A stretch of DNA of 64,000 bases from Symbiodinium natans (GCA_905221605.1 CAJNDS010000130.1:60001-124000), one strand, 5' to 3'; shown: positions 31,818 to 42,750, numbered from the stretch's first letter. The notes: a model not told the origin generated them from the sequence alone. Program-made: numbers and translations.

Positions 31818-32371
31818 GAGTCTGAGCAACAACTTCACGACGATGATGTCGCTGCCAACAACCTCACCAAACCTGCGCCACAAAGGCGTGTTACCGCACA
31901 CATTGTTGCCATAGCGTTGCCTCTGAAAGTGTATTTCCAATACTCTGTGAACAACTCTGTTTTTCCCAGGGCTCTCTGATCAGGGTTTGCAGGCTTAGGG
32001 CTTACTTTGAAGGGCGGTTACACGTGCCCTAAACAAGGCTGCAACGAGTTAGCTACAGCTAATTCCCCCGACGTACAACCCCGACCATGAACCTCCAAGC
32101 ACATAACACCCCGCGGTTTGGGGCGTAGGTCGCAGACCTCGAGTTCAGAACTCCAAACCCCCCTAAAGACCCAGAAGCCCCGCCCGAAACAATACATGTT
32201 CACTCCTGTCAATTATGGTCCCCCTTTTGGGGGGTTGCGATGATAAGGCGGCCCCTCATATTAAGGGCACCCCAAAGGGACCACAATGTTGAGAAAGGAC
32301 GACATCGCGTTAGCCACTACGGCCCCCACCTGCGCGGGGATTGCGGCCAAGTCCGGTTTGGGCGCAGCCTC
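31818..32371 (-). CDS. ankyrin exon and a neighbouring short exon
   Basis: Exon 32371-32330 (14 codons, phase 0, GTGGGG donor) reads EAAPKPDLAAIPAQ. Exon 31920-31818 reads RYGNNVCGNTPLWRRFG and then SDIIVVKLLLRL, ending at a GTGTAA donor; GNTPL plus IVVKLLL is the ankyrin pattern. This ankyrin exon lies upstream of the coiled-coil and RelA/SpoT-like exons, so either an upstream gene ends here or the protein has two ankyrin regions. A small foldback element (32213-32287) sits between the two exons' introns. Confidence 0.6.
32213..32290. mobile_element. small foldback element (TGGTCCCCCTTTTGGGG)
   Basis: TATGGTCCCCCTTTTGGGG at the left and CACCCCAAAGGGACCA at the right are inverted, 75 bp. It lies about 40 bp below the donor of the exon 32371-32330. 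Confidence 0.6.
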
Positions 32372-32742
32372 CTGGCACGCGATTCATATGGGCGAACTCA
32401 TGCAGTTCATGGAAGGCAAACGGAAATAACCACGTAGGTACGAAAAACGCCAGTGAAAAAACCGTAGGAAAAGCCGGGAAAAGCTGCCCGCGTCATACAA
32501 GAACAACGCAGGAATAACAGCACGGTTCCCAACAAAGGACAGGGCGGTCACAGCAGAAGTAATGGCAACAATACTGTACGCCGAGAATAAAGAAGAGTGA
32601 AAGCAATAGCAAAAGCGACGACAACAATAACAGCAACGACAAGTACCCCTACTTACTTGCAGTTACCCCTCTTCGAACCCTATGGTCTTAAGGATTTACC
32701 CTAATCGTGCAGCGAGAAAGGGATGTTCAGTGTTAGGAGGGT

Positions 32743-32992
32743 ACTTAGAGGTTCATGGGTAGCTATAAGTGGGTTTAGGGTTTAGGGTAGGGTTTAGGGT
32801 TCAGGGTTCAGGGTTTAGTGTTCAGGGTTCAGGGTTCAGGGTTTAGGGTTTATGGTTTAGGGTTTAGGGTTGTGAAAGGTATTAGGGTTTAGGGTTTAGG
32901 GTTGTGAGAGGTAGGGTAACTATGATTATAACTTTATAACCTTACTTGGGGTACTTTCAACCCTACTTATAACTACCCACAAACCTCCAAGT
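32743..32992. mobile_element. family A element interrupted by telomere-like DNA
   Basis: Ends ACTTAGAGGTTCATGGG and CAAACCTCCAAGT with TATAAGTGGG and CCCTACTTATAACTACC arms. Between the arms is about 140 bp of TTTAGGG/TTCAGGG repeat (32775-32915) not present in other copies, so telomere-like sequence entered or expanded inside the element. Confidence 0.7.
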
Positions 32993-32999
32993 AGGACTT

Positions 33000-34245
33000 C
33001 GACTCTCGCGCACGCAGACGCGGGCGCGGCACATGGTCATGCGTTTGGGTGAACTGTCTTAGCCCACCGGGAGCAGCCCTACAAGTCACGCACGCACGTT
33101 TATTTGGTGTTATTGGGTTTAGGGGTTGTATGAGGGGTTTAGGAGTTTAGGGGCTTAAATGGGTGTTTTCGTGCAATCTCCGCACAGGGCCTGCCCGCAG
33201 GGGCCTCTGAAATTAGTAAGCCCTACTTGTTGCTTCATAGAACAACAAGGGCCATCAACACGGAAAGAAGAGCAGCGATACTACGTGAAGGTACAACAGC
33301 CTACTTATGACGGCAGGCACCATACCTGCTAAAAGATGCTAGAAGCAGATGTTCGGATTACCAGGCCGAGATCGGTAGCGAGGCCCATATGTTGTAAAGC
33401 AGACGGAGAGATAGCCACGCACAATACGAATAGCAGTGCGTCCAAACCAGTCGAAACCTTAATAACCCGGATCGCCCGAATAGCCCTAACAACCCCCACT
33501 ACCCCAACAACCCTGAAAGCCCTAATCACCCTCATACCTCAAAACCCGAATTGACCCTCACAACCTTGATAACCTTAATAACCCTCATGGCAATAATACC
33601 TCTAACAACCCCAACAAGAGACCCGGAGTGACCCAAATAGCCCTAAACTGCAAGCATCCTGGTTGAGCACGTCTTGGGAGACACCTTGCATCAAGGACTC
33701 CCCATAGGCATGTTTGCAGCAAGATGATGGTCCTTTTGCAGTTGGCATTGTCATACGGATCCCTACATTCTGGGAACCCAAGCAAGCGCACAATGCATTT
33801 GGGGAACAGCCCGCATGTCTCACGGGCCCTCGTGCACAGCCCTCCGGGCAAGTCTGCTTGTTCCGCCTCTCTCCCGGCACTACGCGACATTGCCCAATGC
33901 CAAGACACCTTTCCTGCCACACATCCCTCAACATGCAGCTTGCAGCCATGTTGCGTTTGGCAATGTTGTCAACCTGCGTGCTCAGCATCTCGGACCTCGA
34001 CCGGCATATCAGAAAGTAGCACTGCCCTAACTTGTAACCCTACATACCTTGGTAGCCCAGTAACCATATCATGACACGGGAACTTTTTTGGAGGTGTGAG
34101 ATACTTGTTATATAAAGGAAGCCAAAACCCAAAAGTGCGAACGGGCCCCACCCAACGACCAAGAAATACATCTACCCATGAACTTCGGCGAAGCGCTGGG
34201 AAGCGTAGTTCAAAGACTTCGAGGCAGAAAGAAGCTTCATAGGGT
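33000..34245. other. no gene recognised
   Basis: Mostly unique-looking sequence. Frames of 60-128 codons are open on both strands at 33585-34074 and overlap each other; none shows a recognisable motif, and none has the phase-0 mini-exon structure seen elsewhere. A CCCTAAT/CCCAACA-type degenerate run lies at 33480-33650. Confidence 0.45.
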
Positions 34246-34247
34246 CC

Positions 34248-34470
34248 TTAAGGGAGGGGGTTCTAGGGTTTAGGGTTTAGGGTTTGGGGGTTAGGGGTTA
34301 AGGGTTAGGGGTTAGGGGTTAGGGGTTAGGGGTTAGGGGTTAGTTAGGGGTTAGGGGGCTTCATAGGGGGTAGGTAGCTAGGGAACCTGAGGGGAAGCTT
34401 GTGGAGCCTTAGGGAGTAGCCCGGGAGCATCAGGAAACATATCCCCCCTTGAACCGCCCTCCTTTAAGGT
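34248..34470. mobile_element. family I element with a GGGGTTA array inside
   Basis: Begins CTTAAGGGAGGGGGTTC and ends near TTGAACCGCCCTCCTTTAAGG, inverted. Inside is a GGGGTTA array (34275-34360). The same ends and the core GCCTTAGGGAGTAG/GCCTTGGGGAGTAG recur at 37946-38093 without the array. Confidence 0.6.
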
Positions 34471-34796
34471 CCCCTGCAAGACTTCGACGTGGAACCCCGT
34501 GCTGGTAACCAACATCAGGCAGACAAGAGCTAAGACCCTGAACCCTAAAACCAACAACCCTCAAACCTGGAACCTCTTTTAACCCTGAGCCCTCTGGACT
34601 CCAAACCCCACACCCCCGAACCTTTCAACTTCAACTTTACACCCTGTCACAGCCCTAAACCCTAGCCCCCCCAAACCTCTATCAACCGTTCAAACATGAC
34701 CAGCCCTCTCTCGGGTTCGCCAGCTGCCGGTCGTAACCAGTATACAGCAAAGCTCTTTAAACCCTTCAACCCTTCAACCGTCAAAAAACCCACAAC

Positions 34797-34886
34797 TTGG
34801 GATACTAATAGTCCTTAATAGGGATTATAGTACCCCCTATTATAGTCCCTATTAAGGACTGTTAGTATAACAAGGGGGAACATCCA
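34797..34886. mobile_element. family C foldback element (compact)
   Basis: AACTTGGGATACTAATAGTCC, a GGGATTATAGTACCCCC centre and GGGGGAACATCCAA end. AGTCCTTAATAGGGA and TCCCTATTAAGGACT are long complementary arms. Confidence 0.75.
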
Positions 34887-34928
34887 AACCCACAACCCTA
34901 AACGCCCTAAACTCTACAACCCATTAAC

Positions 34929-36845
34929 CCCCAGCTGGGAGCGGAGCACGCGGGCTTCCAAACCAGCACCTAAGCGCTCAACCTGGCCGAAAAAGCTGAA
35001 GCTGAAGCCCCAAACCCTAAACCCTAAATCCGAAACCCTTAACCCCAAACCCTAAATCCGAAACCCTAAACCCTAAACCCTAAACAACCTTAGAGGTTTC
35101 GGGGGCCACAAGGGCTGTTGGGGGGGTTTTTGGAGGTTTCTGGAGGTTTAAGGGCTTCCAGAGGCTGGCGCTTTAAGTGTTGATAGTCCTCTTGGGGGTG
35201 TCTAACTTAGTTGTCCAGTAACCTGGGGGAACTAAAGGTTAACCTTTGGGACTATAAGGGGATTATATTACCCCAAAAAGGTTAAAGGTTACACACACAC
35301 ACACTCTCTCTCTCTCTCTCTCTGTATTTTCTTAATTGCCCTTCTTAATTTTTCTCAATGTTGCATCAGATCGAGCCCGGCTTATTAGTGTTTCAAGAAA
35401 TAGGTGGTAGACATCCGAAAACATACTGCGCCACCCATTTTTTGTGGAGGTCCCCCACCCTTCCCCAATTAGGCGCCCCACCCATTCTAAATAGGTGCCG
35501 CGGGGGGAAACCCCCCCCCCCCCCCCCATCCTCCTATTCTTAGGGGGGGGGCTGCTAAAATGTTGTTATCATTGCTGTTGTGAGGCTTGCGGTTGCAGGG
35601 ACGGTGTTTATTTTTGCATTCCTTATAGGTACCAACCAGGGTCCAAGTTTACCCGCCGATGGGGTGCAGTCGGAGAACCTGCACGAGTTCCAAAGCAACC
35701 CGGCGAGCACAGCTCCCTAAACCCTAAACCCTAAACCCTAAACCCTAAACCCTAAACCCTAAACCCAAAAATCAGAGGCGCGAAAAGCCGCTCATGGGTC
35801 TACGACCTCAGGGTTTAGGCTTCGGGGCTTTGGGGCAAGTTTTGGCGGGGGAGGGGCCTCCGTTTAGCCTTTTGCAACTGGACTCCTTGCTGCTAAACCC
35901 TATACCCTAAACCCTAAACCCTAAACCTGAACCCCAAACCTACTTGCCTTCTCCTGCATGTGCTGGGAGAGCTTCACCTGCCGCAGCTTGAGGTTGTTTG
36001 GGGAGGGGAGCCCGGCTTGCGGTTTACATTGGGGTTTAGGGTTTAGGGTTTGGGGTTTAGGGTTTGGGGGTTGCGGTATGGGGTTTGGGGCTTGGGGTTT
36101 GGGGTTTGGGCTTTGGGCTGTGGGGTTTGGGGTTTGGGGTTTGGGGTTTGGGGTTAGGGTTTAGGGTTTAAGGGTTTAGGGTTTACATTGGGTCCGCAGC
36201 CCCACACCTGACGGGTCCTTGGTTCATGGGTAGGTATAAGTCGGATTATAAGTACCGTAAAAACGGTAGTAAAAAGCATAATTACTTATAACCCCACTTA
36301 TACCCCCACTTATAACTACACATGAACCTCCAAGTCGCAGGGAATTGTGGAGGTAGGTGCCCTACATGATCTTAAAAAGGGTTACTGAATGGTATCGAAC
36401 TTCAGTAAACATTCCCTACGACGAAGTAGTAAGAAGCCTGAACCCCAGAGAGTAGGGTGCAGAGTTTAGGGATTGGGGGCTCTTGTTCACTCAAGGGCTT
36501 AATGTTTGCGTGGCACTCCCACAAGGCTTTAGGGTTTAGGGTTGCGGGCTTAGAGTGCAGGGCGGCTGCTACAAGAAGGGCTACTGCTACTAAGGCTTAA
36601 GGCTTTTTGGTACTTCTACGTATGTTTCTTGCTATGTCCATTACCACTCCATTCCTTAGTAGTAAACCCTAAACCCTAAACCCTAAAACCCTAAACCCTA
36701 AACCCTGAAACCCTGAAACCCTGAAACCCAAAAACCCTAAACCCTAAACCCTAAAACCCTAAACCCTAAGCCCATAAAACCCCACACTTCCCACCTGGAG
36801 CTCCTCCAAGGATTGGGACAGCTGGCAAGCCACTCGACCTCGGCC
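34929..36845 (-). CDS. further short coiled-coil exons
   Basis: Exons in order: about 36845-36795 (GRVACQLSQSLEELQ, GTGGGA donor), 35977-35948 (VKLSQHMQEK, GC donor GCAAGT), 35201-35156 (HPQEDYQHLKRQPLE, GC donor), 34982-34929 (VERLGAGLEARVLRSQLG, GT donor). The last is 54 nt, phase 0, and resembles VEARLERRISHLLE at 26562-26521. The acceptor of 35201 lies five bases from a family B element. All are minus strand. Exon identity rests on phase, splice sites and heptad-like composition only. Confidence 0.45.
35206..35293. mobile_element. family B element
   Basis: CTTAGTTGTCCAGTAACC, AAAGGTTAACCTTT, GGGGATTATATTACCCC and AAAAAGGTTAAAGGTTAC, then CA and CT dinucleotides (35292-35325). Its left end, read on the minus strand, runs into the acceptor of the exon at 35201. 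Confidence 0.7.
36035..36180. repeat. mixed TTTAGGG / TTTGGGG / TGTGGGG array
   Basis: About twenty units dominated by TTTGGGG in the right part, like a small version of the 27.0-27.3 kb array. Confidence 0.9.
36217..36336. mobile_element. family A foldback element
   Basis: Left end CCTTGGTTCATGGG (diverged), right end ACATGAACCTCCAAGT; arms GTATAAGTCGGATTATAAG and CTTATAACCCCACTTATA. Confidence 0.7.
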
Positions 36846-36852
36846 GGCTCCC

Positions 36853-36856
<4 letters not shown>

Positions 36857-36892
<36 letters not shown>
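36857..36892. repeat. CT dinucleotide tract
   Basis: Eighteen CT units directly upstream, in sense, of the candidate exon ending at 36795. Confidence 0.95.
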
Positions 36893-36893
<1 letters not shown>

Positions 36894-37463
36894 TCGATAT
36901 TTGGTTGGGGTTTTGGGGGCTTTGGGGGTTTTGGGGGTTTCGGGAGCTTTTTTTAGGATGTATGTTGATTCATTGTGATACTGTGACATTATTCCATTGC
37001 TCTAGTAACTCTGGCAATGATTCTTTTGTAGGGCGAGGTCGTGCTGCCACCCCATCGCAGAGAGCTGCCTGTGAGTCAGGTAGCGATCGAAGCAGCACCT
37101 CAGTGATCTACTCGGGCGCTGGCGGGCATCATCCATCTCAGACAGGTATGACAGCTGCGCCTCGCCAGCAAGATGTGCAAAGAGCGCTTCTCTAGAGCAG
37201 AGCCAGGGTTTGCAGTACGCAGCGCGGGGGAAACAGACCCCAGCCGCCCAAGCAACAGCCTCTGCTTTCACCGTCTGGAAGGCCCGCTCCATTTCCTGAA
37301 CGAAAATCCAAGCAGGGCACGCAAGTGCCCAGCTTGTGGGGTGGGAGACCGGCGGCTACTTGCACAACGGCCAGCAAGTGGCTTAAAGAAACGACAAAGA
37401 AACCCTAAACCCTTGACATGAGACTTTAAGGTCTTCAGGGTTAAGGTTAAACTCCGGTCGGAC

Positions 37464-38485
37464 CTTTGCGTCCACGCCGAGGTTCAGCGCGGACCGGAAC
37501 ACCTTGGCTCCACAGCTAACATCGTCGGTCATGCAGTTGACAACGCCAATAGCCCCGAACATACTTGGAGGTTCATGGGTGGTAAAAAGTAGGGCACGGT
37601 ATAAGTAGGGTAACTATAGTTCCAAAATGGGGATGACCTCATTTAGGGTACTTATGGTCCTGCTGGAAAAGAGCTAAGCTATCCCTAAACCCTAAACCCT
37701 AGCACCCCTCTCAGCCAGCAGCCCCCGTTCATGCCAAACAAAGGCAAAGGGCCCAAGAGGCCTTGTCTGGGACACTTGAACCCCCCCATACTAATGTGGG
37801 CCTCCGGCTTAGGGCTTCGGGTTTCGGGTAAAATTCGCAAAGAATACCGAGGGATGATAGGGGGATGGTGGTTGGTAACTGTGCCTCCAAACTCTCGCCA
37901 CAAAGCCGCTCCTTTGAAGGTTGGAAGCAACCCTACGTACTTATAGGGTTCCTAAGGGAGGGGGGTTCATGGGGAGGTAGGTACCTAGAAAAACCTTCGG
38001 GAAGCTCAGGGAGCCTTGGGGAGTAGTGGGGAGTATTAGGGAACTTTGAGTTACATACCCGCCTTGAACCCATCCTTCCTTAAGAAACCTTATAACCTAC
38101 CCAAGACCTTGTTTTACTTATCCTACATAAGATGGCCTAAACGCGGCTTCAACCTCCCGATGACCGGTCTGCTGCGCACGGCCATGCGCCCCCTCTGGGC
38201 CGCCGGCTTGGAGGATGGCTCTCACGTCGCGATCCTTCCACTCTCTTACTTGGAGGCTCATGGGGAGTTATAATAAGCAGTAAGCAAAATCTACAACCCT
38301 ATCAAGGGTACTTGCAACCTTACTTGCTACTACCCATGAACCTTTCAGGGTAGTTTAGGGTTGTTCGTATTGCGGCCGTTTGACATTTGTTGAAACCCAT
38401 GATCTGCACCCTCAAAACCCAAGAGCCCAAAGCTTACGGCTCGAAGGGAAGAAGCTTTGCTCAATCCGAGCGTGCACGAAACTAC
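37464..38485 (-). CDS. ankyrin-like exons abutting family A elements
   Basis: Exons in order: 38485 to about 38436 (frame ambiguous, strong donor GTAAGC), 38244-38154 (EWKDRDVRAILQAGG, then RAQQTGHREV) and 37563-37464 (VSCGAKVFRSALNLGVDAK). The second and third show the ankyrin helix-helix-loop pattern (DVRAILQAGG, GHREV; FRSALNLGVDA). For 38244 the acceptor AG lies four bases beyond the ACTTGGAGG end of a family A element; for 37563 it lies inside that end (CTCCAAG then T). Lengths 91 and 100 nt are phase-compatible with each other (1 nt plus whole codons). Confidence 0.55.
37563..37670. mobile_element. family A element at an acceptor
   Basis: ACTTGGAGGTTCATGGG at the left; the right end is unclear. 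Its first base coincides with the first base of the predicted exon 37563-37464. Confidence 0.6.
37946..38093. mobile_element. family I element
   Basis: CTAAGGGAGGGGGGTTCATGG, core GGGAGCCTTGGGGAGTAG, end CTTGAACCCATCCTTCCTTAAG. Related to 34248-34470. Confidence 0.6.
38248..38350. mobile_element. family A element at an acceptor
   Basis: ACTTGGAGGCTCATGGGG to CTACCCATGAACCTTTCAG, 103 bp. Ends four bases from the predicted exon 38244-38154. Confidence 0.75.
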
Positions 38486-38605
38486 TTGGAGGTTCATGGG
38501 TAATTATAAGTGGGGTTAGCAGTAGCCTGAATAAAGCTATACCCAGTTGTGTTGTAAATTTAGGTTCCCTACTTATAACCCCGCGTAAAAACTACCCCTC
38601 GACTC
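38484..38605. mobile_element. family A element at an acceptor
   Basis: ACTTGGAGGTTCATGGGTAA with TTATAAGTGGGGTTA and CCCTACTTATAACCCC arms; the right end has decayed. A candidate exon begins at its left edge (38485). Confidence 0.7.
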
Positions 38606-38856
38606 TTTTTTGCAACAAGTCCGACTCTAAACCCCAGACCTTGTTCGAAATCTTGAACCCAAAAATCTTACCCCTAAACCCTGAACCCTAAACCCTAAAC
38701 CCTAAACCCTAAACCCTAAACCCTAAACCTGTCCTCTGGGTCCTACCACAGCCTCTTTCACTGAATCTTCAGCCCTGCATGCAAAACCCTTGTTCTCGAA
38801 CCTCAACCCTCAGCCCTCGGAGCTGGCGCTCGCCCTGGAGACCCAGAGAGACCGGT

Positions 38857-38957
38857 TTAGGGTTTAGGGTTTAGGGTTTAGGGTTTAGGGTTTAGGGTTT
38901 AGGGTCTAGGGTCTAGGGTTTAGGGTTTAGGGTTTAGGGCTTAGGGTTTAGGGTTTC
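38857..38957. repeat. interstitial telomere-like array (TTTAGGG x14)
   Basis: Includes two TCTAGGG and one CTTAGGG unit. A CCCTAAA run in the opposite orientation is at 38684-38730, and another TTTAGGG run at 39115-39168. Confidence 0.95.
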
Positions 38958-39027
38958 AATATTGAGGGCACTTATAAGCGTACGTACCTTATAACTACCC
39001 CTGATCCTCCGAATAGCTCCGGCCCAC

Positions 39028-41325
39028 CTCGATAGCTGCCGCGAGCTTACTCTCAACAGCGGCCTGCATTCTCAGGGCCCCAGGGCCGCTGGTGGCTGCT
39101 AGCGTTTAGCGTCTAGGGTTTAGGGTTTAGGATTCAGGGTTTAGGGTTTAGGGTTTAGGGTTTAGGGTCTTGGGTCTTGGGTTTCGGGCGCAAGGTGTAG
39201 GGTTTAAGGTTTTAGGCTGGAGTTAGTTTAGGGTTCAGGTGAAACGTCAACTATTCGCACAACAAGAGGACTTGACAGAACACTTCAGGATCCATGGGCA
39301 GTTGCAAGCGGGGCACCCCTACAACCCTACAACCCTACAACCCTGCAACCCTAAAACCCTAAAAACCCTACAACCCCAAGCCCTAAACCCTGTATTGCGG
39401 CCCCTGTACTACAACTTTTAAGAATCTAGGTCCTCGCCCTTATAGCGGCAACATACGGACTATTATCGGGGTTCTTAAGGGTCTAAATAGCCCTGAACCC
39501 TAAAACCCTAAAACCCTCAAACCCGAAAACCCTAAAACCCGAAAACCCTAAAACACTAAAACGCTAAAAACACTGAAACCCTAAAACCCTAAAACCCTAA
39601 AACCCTAAAGCCCTAAAACCCTAAAGCCCTAAAACCCTAAAGCCCTAAAACCCTCAAGCCCTAAAACCCTAAAACCCTAAAACCCTAAAACCCTAAAACC
39701 CTAAAACCCTAAAACCCTAAAACCCTAAAACCCTAAAACCCTAAAGCCTAAAGCCCTAAACCCCTAAAACCCTAAAGCCTTAAACCCTAAGGCCCTAAAC
39801 CCTAAGCCCTAAAACCCTAAAACCCTAAAACTCCAAAGCCCTAAAGCCCTAAAGCCCTAAACCCTAAACCCTAAACCCTAAACCCTAAAACCCTAAAGCC
39901 CAAAACCCTAAAATTTACAAAACCCTAAACCCTAAGCCCTACGCCCTAAGCCCTACGCCCCTGTATGGGGAGGAGAGGGCCGTGCCGGCCTTCTCCGCCA
40001 GCTCAGCTCCGCGGCCCGCCTACGACAAGACGCGGAAGTGGCTTTGAGGGAGATTGAGGATTTAGGGTTTAGGGTTTAGGGTTTAGGGTTTAGGGATCGG
40101 GGTTTGGGGTTTAGGAGGTTAGGACTTTTGGGGTTTTGGCGGGCTTCTGGACTGAGGTAGCTTTCACCACATTCCTGTCACCTGTCAATCTGTATGGCTT
40201 TTTTGTGAAGCGAGTGACGCTCTGGTCGGTTTGATGCAACACTTTGGTTTGCGTTGCGCTCCATGCCATAAGGTTTTCTGCACCATTCCCGCAGTTGCAC
40301 ACGTTTCGTCATGACAGTCTCCCTGAGACTGGCTTTGGCTTCTGAAGCGTTCCTTTGGTTTGTGTCAGTTTCGGGGACTGAGAATTTTGCGTTCCTGCTG
40401 GCGCCCGGCCGGCTGCCGAGGGTTTGAAGTTTCTCGGGTTTTCGGTGCGTCCTCATTGCACTTCTGGGGAGTCCGCGGTGGCGTGGAGGCCAGCAGAAAT
40501 CAGAGCGGCTTCAAAGAAGTTGCACCCATAGCCTAGAGTCGTGCTAGGCATGCAACTCAGGACCCCCATGCCTCTCTCTTTCAAAGGCTCTTCTAACCCA
40601 CCAGAAGCAAAAGGCCAACATCCCAAAGCGAGTCTTCCGACTGAGTCCCATCCACGAAGAGCTTCTTTATGCAAAGCCAGAAGAAGTTGTCAGCCCTAAA
40701 CCCTGAAACCCTAAACCCTAAACTCTGAGACCCTAAACCCTAAACCCTGAACCCTGAACCTTGAAACCCCAAACCAGCCTGACTTGGGGCTTCCGCTCGC
40801 CCTGGCGGCTGGGACTCTGGCACCTGCGCCTCGAGGGGGGGCGAACCATTACTTGGAGATTCATGGGTCGTTCTAAGTCGGGTTATGAGTCGGGTAACTA
40901 TCGTTATAACTGCAGATTACCTTCTTTAGAGTCTAAGTCGGGTTATCAGTCGGGTAACTATCGTTGTAACTGCTTTTTTACCTTATTTGTAACCCTGCCT
41001 AGAACTGCTCTTGACTGGGAATGCCACAGGCAGCTAGTCGCAGATCTGAGCATTACCTGTGCAAAAAGCGGTTCGACACGGTGACTACAGTGGAACATGT
41101 ATCATGGTGTCCTGCTTGTGCAGACACAGACCGACGATCGTCAACACGTTTAAGGTTTAGGGTTTAAGGTTTAGGGTTTAGGGTTTAGGGTTTAGGGCCA
41201 GGGTTTAGGATTTCGAGTAAAAAACTAGGGCTTAGGGCTGAGGGTTGAGATTTAGGGTTTAGGGCTTAGGGCTTAGGGGTAGGGCTTCGGGCCTGGGAAG
41301 CCCGCGCAGTTGCCTTCGCAGGCGC
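39028..41325 (-). CDS. very short Ala/Pro-rich exons
   Basis: Exons in order: 41325-41293 (APAKATARASQ), 40823-40779 (VPESQPPGRAEAPSQ), 40019-39990 (AGRGAELAEK), 39063-39028 (AAVESKLAAAIE). Lengths 33, 45, 30 and 36 nt; all are phase 0 at both ends, with AG acceptors; the first three have GC donors (GCCCGA, GCTGGT, GCCGGC) and the last GTGGGC. The exon 40823-40779 has a clear relative at 44848-44804 (VSESPPQAQAEAPSQ, same length, same GCTGG donor), which argues that both are real. Products would be low-complexity linkers; no function can be named. Confidence 0.45.
39482..39962. repeat. CCCTAAAA octamer array, about 480 bp
   Basis: The dominant unit is CCCTAAAA (TTTTAGGG on the other strand) with CCCTAAAG alternating in places; CCCTAAA reappears near the right end. 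Longest octamer block in the window. Confidence 0.95.
40851..41015. mobile_element. family A element with internal duplication
   Basis: ACTTGGAGATTCATGGG start; TAAGTCGGGTTATNAGTCGG and GTAACTATCGTTNTAACTGC occur twice. The right end is decayed. Confidence 0.65.
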
Positions 41326-41329
41326 CTGC

Positions 41330-42750
41330 CAGGCAGGAAGGCAGTGAGCTCGGAAGGCCCCTTAGGAACGAAAAAAGGAAACCCGTTTGTTTAAATGGGT
41401 TTCCGGGTTTAGGGTTTAAGGGTTAGGGTTTAGGGTTTAGGGTTTAGCGTTTAGGGCTTAGAAATCTGGTGACAAAACAGAGGGAAGAGGTGGGGCCAAA
41501 AAGGTTTCTACTACGGGTTTCTGGCTAACCTGGGAACAAAAAGGACTCAGCGTGCCACTGGGCTCCTTGCCTCAGCTATCGGGCATCTAGAAACCTCCCC
41601 CACAAAAAGAAAGCTCGGGGAGCCCATATACCCTAAACCCTAAACCCCCCCTTCAACTCTTAAGAGAAAGAACGCAATAAAAATGGCGGAGAGGAGACCC
41701 TGTCCAACCTAATTATGCTTCAGCGGGGAGACTTTCGAAAGAGGCTTGCGTTAAGGCACCAATAGGTTCGGGCCCAAACAAGACGATGGCCCCATTTAGA
41801 AGCCAAACTCTCTACAATTCCATTTTTCGCCCCCCCCCCCCTGGAAGTTGTGAATCAATCAACCCGTGGGGGGGGGTTAGTAATGGGAAGTGATCATTGC
41901 ATGGAATTCACCTTTTGCTGGAGGATCTCTACATTATGGTTTAGGGTTTAGGGTGTAAGGCCTAACAGACATTACAACACGTCCAATCGTTTATGGAACA
42001 ACATTTCGGTTGGACAGTTCATGCTCAGGTTCGCTTAAACCCTAAACCCTAAACCCTCAACCCTAAACCCTAAACCCTAAACCCGCTGGCTTATGAGGGT
42101 CCAGTGCTGGGCTGATAAGGAGAGCGGTGGAGCCATTTATGGAAGGACCCCCATCCACCTTGAGTGTCAAGAAGCCTTTTGCATCGTGGGGGTTAGGGCT
42201 TAGGGTTTAGGGTTTAGGGCTTAGGGTTTAGGGTTCAGGGTTCAGGGTTTAGGGTTTCGGGTTTAGGGTACTAGGGTTTAGGGTTTAGGGTTTAGGGTTT
42301 AGGGTTTAGGGTTTAGGGTTTAGGGTTTAGGGTTTAGGGTTTAGGGTTTAGGGTTTAGGGCGTAGGTTTAGGGCCTTTAAACAAAAGCGCGGACGACTAC
42401 GAAAGCTGGCAGGGCCCGCTGGGCAACTTCAAAACCTTGCGCAGCTCCTTGTGCGGTTCTAGAGGAGCCAGAGATTTTGGGCCCCTGCAAGACGACGCAT
42501 GGACCCAAGCGTACACTCAGCTCATGCTGGATTGAATCCCCAAGAGCTTCTCCCCCAAACAGCCACAGAAAAGAAGGTTGTTGGAGGCGATTACGTATTT
42601 GAATCCTTTTGAGGTTCCTTTGTCCAACGATTGTAGTAACATAGCTTCTCATTCACAAGGTACCCTAGCTTCGATCAACCTTCAAAAGGAGCACTAAAGG
42701 TGCCCGTCAGCAACACTTTATAGGGTTCAGGGTCCAGGGGTGCAGACTCT
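41330..42750. other. no gene recognised; telomere-like runs
   Basis: TTTAGGG runs at 41408-41455 and 42190-42370 (the latter about 25 units with TTCAGGG variants), CCCTAAA at 42037-42083. A GGAAACCC/GGGTTTCC hairpin lies at 41378-41404. Overlapping frames of 50-91 codons on both strands at 42377-42652 have no recognisable motif. Confidence 0.5.

Noticed and set aside
33585-34074. Overlapping frames of 111-128 codons as a gene
   Set aside because: Two plus-strand and two minus-strand frames compete with no motif or splice pattern to favour one.
37173-37421. Plus-strand CPACG motif as a zinc ribbon
   Set aside because: Only one CxxC pair is present, the frame is isolated, and all neighbouring exons are on the other strand.
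42377-42652. Possible retrotransposon or reverse-transcriptase fragment
   Set aside because: The frames on both strands lack any reverse-transcriptase or endonuclease motif; left as unidentified.
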